Part shown: positions 35,030-43,384 of the stretch, piece by piece | Layout: each line of letters begins with the position of its first letter | How positions within the stretch are numbered: position 1 is the first letter of the stretch | Program-made: the position numbers and the translations under genes | NCBI RefSeq assembly: GCF_002964975.1 | Contig: NZ_PSZM01000034.1 | Coordinates: 52,433-116,432, forward strand | Origin: Apibacter adventoris | Lineage (GTDB): Bacteria; Bacteroidota; Bacteroidia; Flavobacteriales; Weeksellaceae | Reading direction: 5' to 3' | DNA length: 64,000 nt | The notes under the pieces: model-generated | The model's input: only the letters and a program-made list of their open reading frames with translations | What the model was told of the DNA's origin: nothing | Database searches by the model: none

Positions 35030-35941
35030 ATGGCATCAGATTATGAAACCAAGGTTTTTTTTTCACTAACCGCTCATTTCGGTCAAAAAGAAACATATTA
35101 TACTAGTACTTTTGGGGTAGGTGTGACTTATAAATTTTCTCCTCACTTGCAAACAGGAGTTAACTTAGGTTTTAAAGTTTATAATGGAGGATTAGGTAGT
35201 ATTCCCGGCAGTGATAAATTGAATTTGGACTTTGTAGGAACCGGAGCATTTACCACCGGAATAGGAAAAGGCAATCCTATGGATTTAAATCCACTTACTA
35301 TAGAACATGGTACCGGTATGCAGGATAGATATAAAAAATCAATTACAATAGGAACTAATTATATTTTCAATAATTTTGGGAGAAATCAACAGGTAGGTTT
35401 TCTTCAAACCCGTTTTAATGATTTTACCTTTCAGAACTATAATGATTTTAATAAATTTGGACGGTTATCAGATGGGCATGATCGCTGGTATACAGGTGGA
35501 GGGAATGTGACTATGGGTAGTAATTCGTCTAATTATCAGGTTATTTTATCTTCCGATGTTTTTACTTCCGATACGAATAATGCTGCATTTACTAGGCCAG
35601 ATTATGTAGACTATGATTTATTAGAGAAGAATAATCCACTTCCAGGTAATTTTAGAGATCGATTTACTTATACTCCTAATATAGCAGGAGAGCTGGATCA
35701 AAATTATTTGAATGAGCACAGAGGAGGAAGGACTTGGCTCAAAGAAAGGGACTCTTTCTCTCTTAATCAGGGACGTACATCTGTACTGATAAGAACACCT
35801 GACGGAACTACTTTTGGTCTTAGTCATTTAGGATCTTTTGATATGTGGTCGCAGGAGATTATTCACAGAATGATAAATTTTCATTTAATACCCCCCACTT
35901 CTCAGGATCAATTCGAGTTTTCTTATAAGAAAGGGTTTTAA
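35030..35941 (+). CDS. Polymorphic toxin type 23-like protein, probable T6SS cargo
   Basis: 303 residues without a signal peptide. The N-terminal ~60 residues alternate like beta strands (TSTFGVGVTYKFSPHLQTGV). The central and C-terminal part resembles the toxin-23 (Ntox23-like) domain: KKSITIGTNYIFN, LQTRFNDFTFQNYNDF, RWYTGGGNVTMGSN, NQGRTSVLIRTPDGTTFG. I assign this family from memory of its Gly/Asn-rich strand pattern and cannot verify it. The position between hcp2 and vgrG is typical of a T6SS effector. No immunity gene follows directly; the next gene is vgrG, 71 bases away. Confidence 0.6.
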   Translation: MASDYETKVFFSLTAHFGQKETYYTSTFGVGVTYKFSPHLQTGVNLGFKVYNGGLGSIPGSDKLNLDFVGTGAFTTGIGKGNPMDLNPLTIEHGTGMQDRYKKSITIGTNYIFNNFGRNQQVGFLQTRFNDFTFQNYNDFNKFGRLSDGHDRWYTGGGNVTMGSNSSNYQVILSSDVFTSDTNNAAFTRPDYVDYDLLEKNNPLPGNFRDRFTYTPNIAGELDQNYLNEHRGGRTWLKERDSFSLNQGRTSVLIRTPDGTTFGLSHLGSFDMWSQEIIHRMINFHLIPPTSQDQFEFSYKKGF

Positions 35942-36012
35942 ATAAAAGACTTTCAGTTATTTTATTGCTTAAAATCTAATTATATGTTAAATAATAGTTT
36001 TAAAACAAAATT

Positions 36013-37893
36013 ATGGCAACACCCACAAATACTCGGATATTAGTTAGCGGAGAGCCTATAACCAGTTTTAACCAATTAGTTATAGAACAAAAGCTTAATG
36101 CACACCATAAATTTTCGATAGTTTATTCCGTTCCATTTGAATTAATAGGCAGTTCTTTAGAAAAAGCCAAACAACAGGTAGGAGCAAAAGTATTGATATC
36201 TATTTCACCCAGTCAGTTTAGTCTTGATAATGAGTTAGAATTCAGGGGGACGGTTTCAGAAGTTAAATTACTTAGGGCTGAAGGAGCCTCTGCAAAAATA
36301 ATACTTAACGGATATAGCCCTACCTACCAAATGGAAGGACTTCCGGATACCTGTTCTTATTCAGATAAAAAGATCTCTGAAATTGTACATGATATTATAA
36401 GCAAGTATCCTTCAGATAAGTTAGAGCCTGTAATAAATATAGCTAACGATGAAAAATTGGCTTATACTGTAAAATACAAAGAAAGCGATTTTCAGTTCCT
36501 TTCTCGTCTTGCAGCTAAAAAAGGACTATGGTTTTATTTTAACGGAAGACAGTTGGTTTTTGGAAAGCCTGAATCCCGAACTGTAAAAATGGAATACGGA
36601 AAATTGCTTAGTGACTTTAATATAGGAATGAGAGCAAAACCGGTAAAATTTAATTTTTTAGGTTATGATGCTTCTAGTAAAAAGCAGGAAAACAAATCAT
36701 CAGATTCCGTTTCAGTAAAAACCAATACTATTACGAATTACCTTATTGAAAATTCCAAATCTTTTTTTCCTATAACTTCTAATTTATTGTATAATAATCC
36801 TATAACCGAAGAAAATATTAGTAATCATTTAACAGAAAGGTTAAAAATACAATTGCAAAGTCAGGTATCCGATCTGTTAGTTGCATCAGGAACCTCGGAT
36901 ATTTCATCTTTGCGTTTAGGTGATATTATAAACATTCAAGACTCAGCATTTTCTACCAGCAACTTTAATATTTCTTCGTTAACTCCTCAGAATTACGGTT
37001 CATATTATATTACAGACATTTTACATGTATGTAATGAATCTGGTAACTATTATAATAATTTTTACGGAATACCTGTGGAATCCGAATGTCCACCTTACGG
37101 AAATGTTTTTCTTACCCCTGTTGCAGAAGCACAATCAGCCATAGTGATGGATAATAATGATCCTAAAGGATTGAGCCGTATACGAGTGCAATTTCCATGG
37201 CAGAAAGAAAGTGGAGAAAAAACTCCATGGATTAGGATGCTGACTCCGTATGCCGGAAGTGGAAAAGGAATGCATGTCTTACCGGAAATAGGAGAAGAAG
37301 TAATTGTAGATTTTGAAAGTAATAATGCAGAAAAACCGGTGGTTTTAGGAGCATTATTTAACGGTCAGGAAAAATCAGGATTGGGCGGCCAAGGAAATTA
37401 TATAAAAGGATTACAATCGGTTAAGGGAAATAAATTACAATTAAATGATAAAGATGGAAGTACCTTATTAACCGATCAGCCGGGTTCTGTAAATATGAAG
37501 TTTGACGGCTCTGGAAATTCCTCCATAGGAGCAGCAACTACCCAGAGTATTACAGTAGGGGGAAATGAAGAAAAGCCTGAAGGACAGGCTAAGTTAAATA
37601 TGGATAATCAAGGAAATATTACTTTAGACGGAGCAACAAGCCTTACTATAACCATAGGAAATAGTTCCCTTACTATGCATGAAAATGGAACAATTAACCT
37701 GAAAGGGAAAAATATTACAGTAGAAGATAACGGAAAAACGGTTATAGATACCAAGCAGGATATTTCCATATCAGCCTTACAAAAAGTTGGAATTGATGCT
37801 TCAGGAGCAATGGATATATCTACCGGATCTGATTTAACCATAACCGGAGGTCCTTCCGCTGTAATATCTTCAGGTGATACGAATATCATGTAA
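36013..37893 (+). CDS. vgrG: Type VI secretion spike protein VgrG (TssI)
   Basis: 626 residues. Tip of the T6SS needle. The gp27-like base domain (about 1-350) includes YTVKYKESDFQFLSRLAAKK. The OB-fold (about 375-455) includes NDPKGLSRIRVQFPWQ and LPEIGEEVIVDFESNN. The C-terminal spike of beta-helix repeats (about 500-626) includes TQSITVGGNEE, NITLDGATSLTITIGNSSL and GTINLKGKNITVEDNG. No C-terminal effector domain is fused. It lies just before the PAAR-HINT-HNH gene, its presumed cap and cargo. Confidence 0.95.
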   Translation: MATPTNTRILVSGEPITSFNQLVIEQKLNAHHKFSIVYSVPFELIGSSLEKAKQQVGAKVLISISPSQFSLDNELEFRGTVSEVKLLRAEGASAKIILNGYSPTYQMEGLPDTCSYSDKKISEIVHDIISKYPSDKLEPVINIANDEKLAYTVKYKESDFQFLSRLAAKKGLWFYFNGRQLVFGKPESRTVKMEYGKLLSDFNIGMRAKPVKFNFLGYDASSKKQENKSSDSVSVKTNTITNYLIENSKSFFPITSNLLYNNPITEENISNHLTERLKIQLQSQVSDLLVASGTSDISSLRLGDIINIQDSAFSTSNFNISSLTPQNYGSYYITDILHVCNESGNYYNNFYGIPVESECPPYGNVFLTPVAEAQSAIVMDNNDPKGLSRIRVQFPWQKESGEKTPWIRMLTPYAGSGKGMHVLPEIGEEVIVDFESNNAEKPVVLGALFNGQEKSGLGGQGNYIKGLQSVKGNKLQLNDKDGSTLLTDQPGSVNMKFDGSGNSSIGAATTQSITVGGNEEKPEGQAKLNMDNQGNITLDGATSLTITIGNSSLTMHENGTINLKGKNITVEDNGKTVIDTKQDISISALQKVGIDASGAMDISTGSDLTITGGPSAVISSGDTNIM

Positions 37894-37908
37894 AATAAAA
37901 GTTCACTT

Positions 37909-39426
37909 ATGGATGATTTAGAATATATTACCAAAGGGGCTTTAATGATGTGTGATAAGGGAGCGGCCCCGGACTATTTTAAACCGGATTTCAATACCAA
38001 AACCAAAATAGATGAATGTTTGGTAGCTACGGAAATGGATGCAAAGCCGGTTAAAAATATTCCGTCTTTTAAAATATGCTCTTTAACACAGAAACCTTGT
38101 GTACCTGTTACCAGTCCTAAAACTTGGAAAGACACCTGGCAAGTAAAAGTGGACGGAGCTGAAACTTTAATAGGTAAAAGCACCTGTCCCTGCTCTGCAG
38201 GAGGAAAAATTGAATTTATGACTAGTGGGCAGGTTCCTCTACCTGCAGATGCAGCAGAAGAAGTACAAAAAATGCAGGATCAGGCCCAGGAAGAGTTGAA
38301 TGATAGTGGGGAAGGAGATAGTGTTGGGGAATCTGGACTAGTAGAAGGTTTTATTCCGGTATGGGGAAGTGGACGAGATGCAGTAAATGATTTTCAGCAA
38401 GGAAGATGGGGCTGGGGATTATTTAATAGTGCTATGGTAGTAGTAGATGTTTTTACTTTAGGGGGAGGAAGCGTTGTAAAAGGAGCCATAAAAGGAGGAG
38501 TAAAAGCAACAGCTAAAGCAGTTGGGAAAAGTGCCGTGAAAGGATTGGCTAAAGGTTTAGGTAAAGGGGCTTTTAAAAAACTAACAAAAGAAACACTTAA
38601 AAGCAGTATAGACGATGTAGCTAAAAAACTGTTAAAAACTTGTGTTTTTGCTTGTTTTCCTGCTGGTACACAGGTACATACTGAGTTAGGACTCAAAAAT
38701 ATAGAAGAAATACAAACCGGAGACAAAGTGTGGGCCTATAATGAAGAAACCGGAGCAATAGCTTTGCAGGAAGTACTCTATACTATGGAGAAAGAAAGTG
38801 ACCATACCATAGAAATAATTACAGAAAATGAAACAATAGAAACGACAGCACTTCACCCTTTTTATGTAAATGGAAAATGGAAAAAGGCTTCAGAACTTGA
38901 AAAAGGAGATAAAATTATAACCCAAAATAAAGAGGAAATTGTAATTAAATCTGTTGAATTTAAGTATACATCCCAAAAAGTTTATAATTTTGAAGTAGCA
39001 CATTGGCATACTTATTTTGTTGGAGAAAATTTATTTTTAGTTCACAATGCTAAAGGAAAGTGTATTACTGAAGCAGCTGAAGATATTGCTAAGAAAACTG
39101 ATGAAATTCCAGTATGGAAAGGACCGACTGATTATAGTAAAATAGATACAAGTAAATTTAAAATTGAACCAGGAAAAGATTTTACAGCAGCTCAGAAAGA
39201 ATCAATTTATAAAGCTAATATGGAACATAATGGAGGTTTATTAAGGAGTGATAAAGATGGAACTATACTAGAAAGAGCAAAAAAGAGCGAAAAAGGAGTA
39301 ACACCTAATCCTAATGAATCACAAGTTGACCATGTCAAACCAAAATCTAAAGGAGGAACTAATGATCCTTCAGATAATGCTCAAATATTAAGTAGGCAAC
39401 AAAATAGAGATAAATCAAATAAATAA
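37909..39426 (+). CDS. T6SS PAAR-like (DUF4280) - HINT - HNH nuclease toxin
   Basis: 505 residues in modules. DUF4280/PAAR-like cap at about 5-115, Cys-rich (MMCDKGAAPDYF, CSLTQKPCVP, CPCSAGGK). A Gly/Ala-rich linker with possible membrane-active helices follows (about 145-225). A pretoxin HINT protease runs from Cys249 (CFPAGTQVHTELG) to the H379-N380 pair (LFLVHNA), so self-cleavage after N380 would free a 125-residue toxin. The toxin (381-505) has HNH-nuclease motifs: SQVDHVKPKSKGGTND with D474-H475, then AQILSRQQNRDKSNK with N499. It is a probable DNase injected into rivals. Immunity candidates follow immediately. Confidence 0.9.
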   Translation: MDDLEYITKGALMMCDKGAAPDYFKPDFNTKTKIDECLVATEMDAKPVKNIPSFKICSLTQKPCVPVTSPKTWKDTWQVKVDGAETLIGKSTCPCSAGGKIEFMTSGQVPLPADAAEEVQKMQDQAQEELNDSGEGDSVGESGLVEGFIPVWGSGRDAVNDFQQGRWGWGLFNSAMVVVDVFTLGGGSVVKGAIKGGVKATAKAVGKSAVKGLAKGLGKGAFKKLTKETLKSSIDDVAKKLLKTCVFACFPAGTQVHTELGLKNIEEIQTGDKVWAYNEETGAIALQEVLYTMEKESDHTIEIITENETIETTALHPFYVNGKWKKASELEKGDKIITQNKEEIVIKSVEFKYTSQKVYNFEVAHWHTYFVGENLFLVHNAKGKCITEAAEDIAKKTDEIPVWKGPTDYSKIDTSKFKIEPGKDFTAAQKESIYKANMEHNGGLLRSDKDGTILERAKKSEKGVTPNPNESQVDHVKPKSKGGTNDPSDNAQILSRQQNRDKSNK

Positions 39427-39463
39427 TTTTTAAAATTTAATAACAAATATTATATATTATCTT

Positions 39464-39727
39464 ATGAAACTAACTGATTTACCTAAAAATAAACCTGTAA
39501 TTACTACAACATTTGTGATTAATGAAAACAAGGATATAGTTTATGTATCCTTAGATAAAGATAATGATTTACAAATGTTTAGTGAAGAGGGGGCTATCAT
39601 GAAAGAAGCTATAATAGTATCTTTAGATGAAATTTTATTAAAAGATTCCTCTTTAGCTAGTATAAATATTGAAAAAAATGAAAGTGTTTATAGACAAAAT
39701 AAAAATAGTTTATGGACCAAACAGTAG
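39464..39727 (+). CDS. Small DUF2185/Imm33-like protein, candidate immunity protein
   Basis: 87 residues. The layout VITTTFVINENKDIVYVSLD...LQMFSEEG...EAIIVSLDEILLKDSSL resembles DUF2185/Imm33 immunity proteins (a conserved D-x-D-x-D-x-Q region followed by I-x-V-S-L-D-E-I). It starts 37 bases after the HNH toxin stop, the usual place for the cognate immunity gene. Its 3' end overlaps the next gene by 16 bases. Confidence 0.6.
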   Translation: MKLTDLPKNKPVITTTFVINENKDIVYVSLDKDNDLQMFSEEGAIMKEAIIVSLDEILLKDSSLASINIEKNESVYRQNKNSLWTKQ

Positions 39728-40332
39728 AGAATATTGATAAATTAAGACGTCAACTTTTTTCTACGAAAATAGCTGAAAGAAAAAAAGTTGTAAAAAAAAT
39801 TGTAATAGATAAACTTACTGTTTTTCAAGATGATTTATTTAATCTCTTTAAAATAGAATACAATAAAAATAAGTCTTGGGAATTTATATGTTTATTAATT
39901 GATACCTTAGGTATATTAAATTATAAAAATGCAGCTAATGAGCTTTTAAAAATTTGTAAGAAAAATGAATCACATGATATGATTACTATTTGTGCATCCA
40001 GAGCATACTGTAGAATTAAAAGAAAAAATTTAGAGGATGCAAGTCCAATATTAAAAATGCTTTCTTTTGGAAATTTTTCGGTAGTAGATGGGGCTCTTAA
40101 AGCTTTAGGCGAAGATAAAATGATTTTGAGTGAAAATGATCAAAATGAAATAATTAATTGCATACAAAAATTTGAACCTAAATTAGAAAAAGGATTTTCT
40201 GATATTAGGATGGGGCTTGCAGCAGCTTGTGAAAATTGGAAAAAAACACCTAAAATTAATTGTTTTTTAAAAGAATGTATTGAAAGCCAATATCAACCAT
40301 TAATAAAAATAGCAAAAAATTCATTAAAATAA
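39712..40332 (+). CDS. HEAT-like alpha-solenoid protein, candidate immunity or accessory
   Basis: 206 residues, all helical, with repeated helical pairs (FICLLIDTLGILNYKNAANEL, TICASRAYCRIKRKNLEDAS, FSVVDGALKALGEDKMILSE, MGLAAACENWKKT). This is a HEAT/ARM-like solenoid without catalytic motifs. Starting inside the end of the preceding small gene, it is translationally coupled to it. Solenoid proteins of this type are frequent immunity proteins in toxin loci; which toxin it neutralises is unknown. Confidence 0.6.
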   Translation: MDQTVENIDKLRRQLFSTKIAERKKVVKKIVIDKLTVFQDDLFNLFKIEYNKNKSWEFICLLIDTLGILNYKNAANELLKICKKNESHDMITICASRAYCRIKRKNLEDASPILKMLSFGNFSVVDGALKALGEDKMILSENDQNEIINCIQKFEPKLEKGFSDIRMGLAAACENWKKTPKINCFLKECIESQYQPLIKIAKNSLK

Positions 40333-40430
40333 TTATTTTAAAATTCATGATAATAATATTAAATGTATAGGGAAGAAAGATTTCTCTTAAAAATTAACAG
40401 AATTTATTATTTCTAAAAAGTATTAGATAT

Positions 40431-41325
40431 ATGAAAAATTAATATAAAAATTGCTAAAAATTTTACCCCTAATGATAGAATAATATTAAGTGAATTAAGG
40501 ATTAAAGTAAAAGTAGGTTGGGATAGCTTTGAACTAGAAGAAAGTGATCCGAGAGTAAAAATTATAAAAGAATATTTTAATCCAGATTGGAAAAATATAG
40601 TGCAAAGAGAGATTGTTTTTTCAGAAAAAGATAAAGAAAATGCTGAGTATCTTACTATATATGCCAGTAAGATTTTAGGAGATGCTAAACCTGATACAGA
40701 AAATAAAATAAATACATTTACATATCCATTCACTGTGTATCCTTATTATAAAGATGTTTTTGAAATATATCCATTCACTGTGTATCCTTATTATAAAGAT
40801 GTTTTTGAAATAGTAGATACAGATGAAGAATATGGATTGTTGAGAGGGGAGCAAATAGGGAATTATTCATTAAATGGAAAACCTAAATGGGGAAATTCTA
40901 ATATAGCCTCTGCAAATTACATAGAAAATGCTTTTTTTACTCCACTTGAAACATATGAAAGTATTTTTAAAACCTATTGGCATAAAATCAATACCAGTAT
41001 GTAATTATAAAACAGGTGAGCCCTTAAAAAATGTATGTCAAATTATACAACAAGGGATTTCAAAATCAAAATTTAATATAAAGGAAATTGATTTAAAGTT
41101 ATCAATTAAGGTTGATAGATGGAATATTAAAAAATATGTTTTAAAAAATGATATATTTTATCCATCGTTTATAGTTCTCCCGGAGAATTCGATTTTTTTT
41201 ATACACAAGAATATTTTGGTGATGGAGGGCTTAATCAAAGAAATACGGTTATTTCACATAAGCTTTATAAAATTTTAAAAGAAAATAAAATCAAAGGATT
41301 AAATTACTATCCAATGAAAAATTAA
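40431..41325 (+). pseudogene. Broken immunity-like gene (Imm11/DUF1629-like), three frames
   Basis: Three overlapping open stretches read continuously as one protein. Frame 1 (to 41004) has RIILSELRIKVKVGWDSFEL and NWKNIVQ-type blocks and contains the 45-base tandem duplication. Frame 2 (to about 41190) has IPVCNYKTGEPLKNVCQIIQ and DRWNIKKYVLKND. Frame 3 (to 41325) has YSSPGEFDFFYTQEYFG and the ending ISHKLYKILKENKIKGLNYY. The ending resembles DUF1629/Imm11 immunity proteins. Separate annotations at 40600-41004 and 40928-41278 are fragments of this gene. The start (ATG at 40431) is also followed by an early stop. Confidence 0.6.
40723..40812 (+). repeat. Perfect 45-bp tandem duplication
   Basis: Two identical, directly adjacent 45-base units (40723-40767 and 40768-40812) in the broken immunity-like gene. 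The unit encodes 15 residues (YPFTVYPYYKDVFEI), so the reading frame is kept. Identity of the copies indicates a recent slippage or duplication event. Confidence 0.95.
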
Positions 41326-41419
41326 GAAAATATATTTATTAATATAGTAAAACAAAGATAAAGCTTAAGTTGTCAGGTCTTTTAATTAAAATTATAGTAA
41401 ATATCTTTTTATAGATTAA

Positions 41420-41728
41420 ATGAGTTTAATTAAATTTTTTGTGTACATAGAGAAAAGGCCTTTAATGTATCTTAGGGAGAAAAATTTAATCTTATTAGAA
41501 AGTTTTATAAATGAATATTTTCTATGTCAGAATGAAAATAACTTAATAGATAAAAATGATGAAATATTCAGAAATGAATTTTATTATTGATTAAAAAGAA
41601 ATATTTTTTAGCTAATAGAGTTTCTTGGAGATTTGATTAGCCAAATGTCAAAACATGAAAATAAAAATGATTTTGATTTATTTTTTCATTTTTTAAAAAT
41701 ATTTAAAAATGAAAAGTCAATATTTTAA
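41420..41728 (+). pseudogene. Hypothetical gene interrupted by two in-frame stops
   Basis: One frame runs from ATG 41420 to TAA 41728 with TGA (41588) and TAG interruptions: MSLIKFFVYIEKRPLMYLRE and SFINEYFLCQNENN before the first stop, and LIEFLGDLISQMSKHENKN after the second. The same reading frame and amino-acid style across the stops suggest a decayed gene of about 100 residues. Family unknown; the position fits an immunity-gene graveyard. Confidence 0.4.
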
Positions 41729-41863
41729 TAATAAAAAAAATAAGTAATATTTAAAATTATAATTTTTTTAATTGAAATGCTTTATATGAAGATGATTTTG
41801 ATTCTACTTATGAGCAGTCATTTATCTTGAATAAAAAGGAATTTTAATAATAAAAACTTAGTT

Positions 41864-42358
41864 TTGAGTAGAATAAAAAAGTTGATAGTAGAAAAACAAT
41901 TCCAAAAAGCATCAATTTTATTTGATAATGATAAATCAGATAAGACTTCTACCCAAATAGAATTAGATACAAACGAATATCCGTCCCAGGAATATTATGA
42001 TTTTATGATCTTTTTAGGAAAAAATTCAGAACAAGAAAAATCAGTTTATTTCTCCTCAATGATATTAGCTACGTCTTTATGTAGTTTTAAGGATGCTTAT
42101 AAAGAAGCGTATAATTTAGCTAAAAAATTAGTAAAAATTAATGGAAATGATATTGATAACTGGGAATGGTTATTATTTTTTTATGATTTACCAGATAAAG
42201 TTATGACACATAAAGAATTGCAAGATGTTCTCATTAATATATTTAAAATAGATAGGAATAATCAAAAAGCTACTAATTTTTTAAATAATTATTTCACAAA
42301 AGAAGAAAAAAGTTTTATACTGTTATATGATACATTTAATTTTAGTCTCTATATATAG
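41864..42358 (+). CDS. Hypothetical helical protein in the T6SS immunity array
   Basis: 164 residues from a TTG start; no ATG lies between this codon and the upstream in-frame stop, and the N-terminus may be lost. The sequence is helical and TPR/solenoid-like (SRIKKLIVEKQFQKASILF, LATSLCSFKDAYKEAYNLAK, NLAKKLVKINGNDIDNWEW). No catalytic motif, no signal peptide. The context between broken immunity-like genes suggests a similar role. Not recognised as a named family. Confidence 0.5.
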   Translation: MSRIKKLIVEKQFQKASILFDNDKSDKTSTQIELDTNEYPSQEYYDFMIFLGKNSEQEKSVYFSSMILATSLCSFKDAYKEAYNLAKKLVKINGNDIDNWEWLLFFYDLPDKVMTHKELQDVLINIFKIDRNNQKATNFLNNYFTKEEKSFILLYDTFNFSLYI

Positions 42359-42412
42359 TCTTTATTGTTTTGTATCAGGTTAAATTCTTATCTCTTTATT
42401 AGAGATAAAAAA

Positions 42413-42611
42413 AATGAAGGTTTTTTCAAAAAAGTACTACAATTAAAAATATTGAACGAGGAATAGGGGAAGTTATTAAACAAAATAGAGATTGCATACT
42501 AAAAAATGACACAAAAATGGTCAATATAGTGGTATGGTTGATGGTGTGAAAAGAACTATAGGTTTAAAAAAGGAAGAATTAGACAATATTATTAATAATA
42601 ACAATAAATAA
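42413..42611 (+). pseudogene. Frameshifted C-terminal gene fragment
   Basis: Short shifted frames read IERGIGEVIKQNRDCILKND and then HKNGQYSGMVDGVKRTIGLK...ELDNII to a stop at 42611. The pieces join logically and look like the end of a small protein or a toxin tip. Family unknown. Confidence 0.3.
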
Positions 42612-42754
42612 ATAAGTTTAATAATCGATACTTTTATAGTAAAAGAATATATATTTATATTTTATAAAATTATATTTAATATGAGTAATATGATATATAT
42701 TATTTAAATTTAGTAACTTTATTTCGGTTATCATTTATATATCAATATATTTTT

Positions 42755-43345
42755 ATGGAATTACAAGAAGAAATTTTTACAAAAATTGTTTCTTTAGTGA
42801 ACAAAGGAAAGCTAAGCTTTCAGAAAAAAAAATTTGAAAATGCCATAGAGTATTATATGAAAGCTAGGGCTATTTTTCCAATTCCGATTGAAGAATATAA
42901 AGGGTCCGAACAATTATATATTCTATTAGGAGATGCCTGTTTTGCTAGTAAAAAATATGAAAAAGCCCAAGAATATTATATACAATCTCAAAATTGCGTA
43001 GATAAAGATCAGTATTTAAATTCAAAATTTAAAATAGGAAAAATTTTTTTTGAAATAGAACAAACCGATTTAGCAAAAAAATATTTTCAGCAAGTTTATG
43101 ATAATTTGGGGAAAAAATTATTTTATTTCGAAGATGCTAAATATTATAATCTAATTGTTTGCTCAGAAAATAAGGGGACAAATAAAGAAGAAAAACAAAA
43201 CTCAGTATATAAATCTTTTAAAGGAAAAAATTATACAAAAGAAGAATGGGATATTTTTGAACAAAGACAATGGGAAGAATATCTTATAAAAAAAGGAAAT
43301 ATTTCAAAAAAGAACGAAAAAGGTTTATTTTTAGATGAAAAATAA
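42755..43345 (+). CDS. TPR-repeat protein with shared C-terminal motif
   Basis: 196 residues. Residues about 8-130 contain two or three tetratricopeptide repeats (VNKGKLSFQKKKFENAIEYY, LLGDACFASKKYEKAQEYY, KFKIGKIFFEIEQTDLAKKYF). The C-terminal ~45 residues (VYKSFKGKNYTKEEWDIFEQ, then RQWEEYL and a final DEK) match the tail of the next, otherwise unrelated, protein. No signal peptide. A soluble binding protein, possibly immunity or chaperone, is the likeliest reading. The next gene starts 39 bases downstream. Confidence 0.65.
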   Translation: MELQEEIFTKIVSLVNKGKLSFQKKKFENAIEYYMKARAIFPIPIEEYKGSEQLYILLGDACFASKKYEKAQEYYIQSQNCVDKDQYLNSKFKIGKIFFEIEQTDLAKKYFQQVYDNLGKKLFYFEDAKYYNLIVCSENKGTNKEEKQNSVYKSFKGKNYTKEEWDIFEQRQWEEYLIKKGNISKKNEKGLFLDEK

Positions 43346-43384
43346 TGCTGAAATATAGATAAATTTTATATACACAATTGGGAA

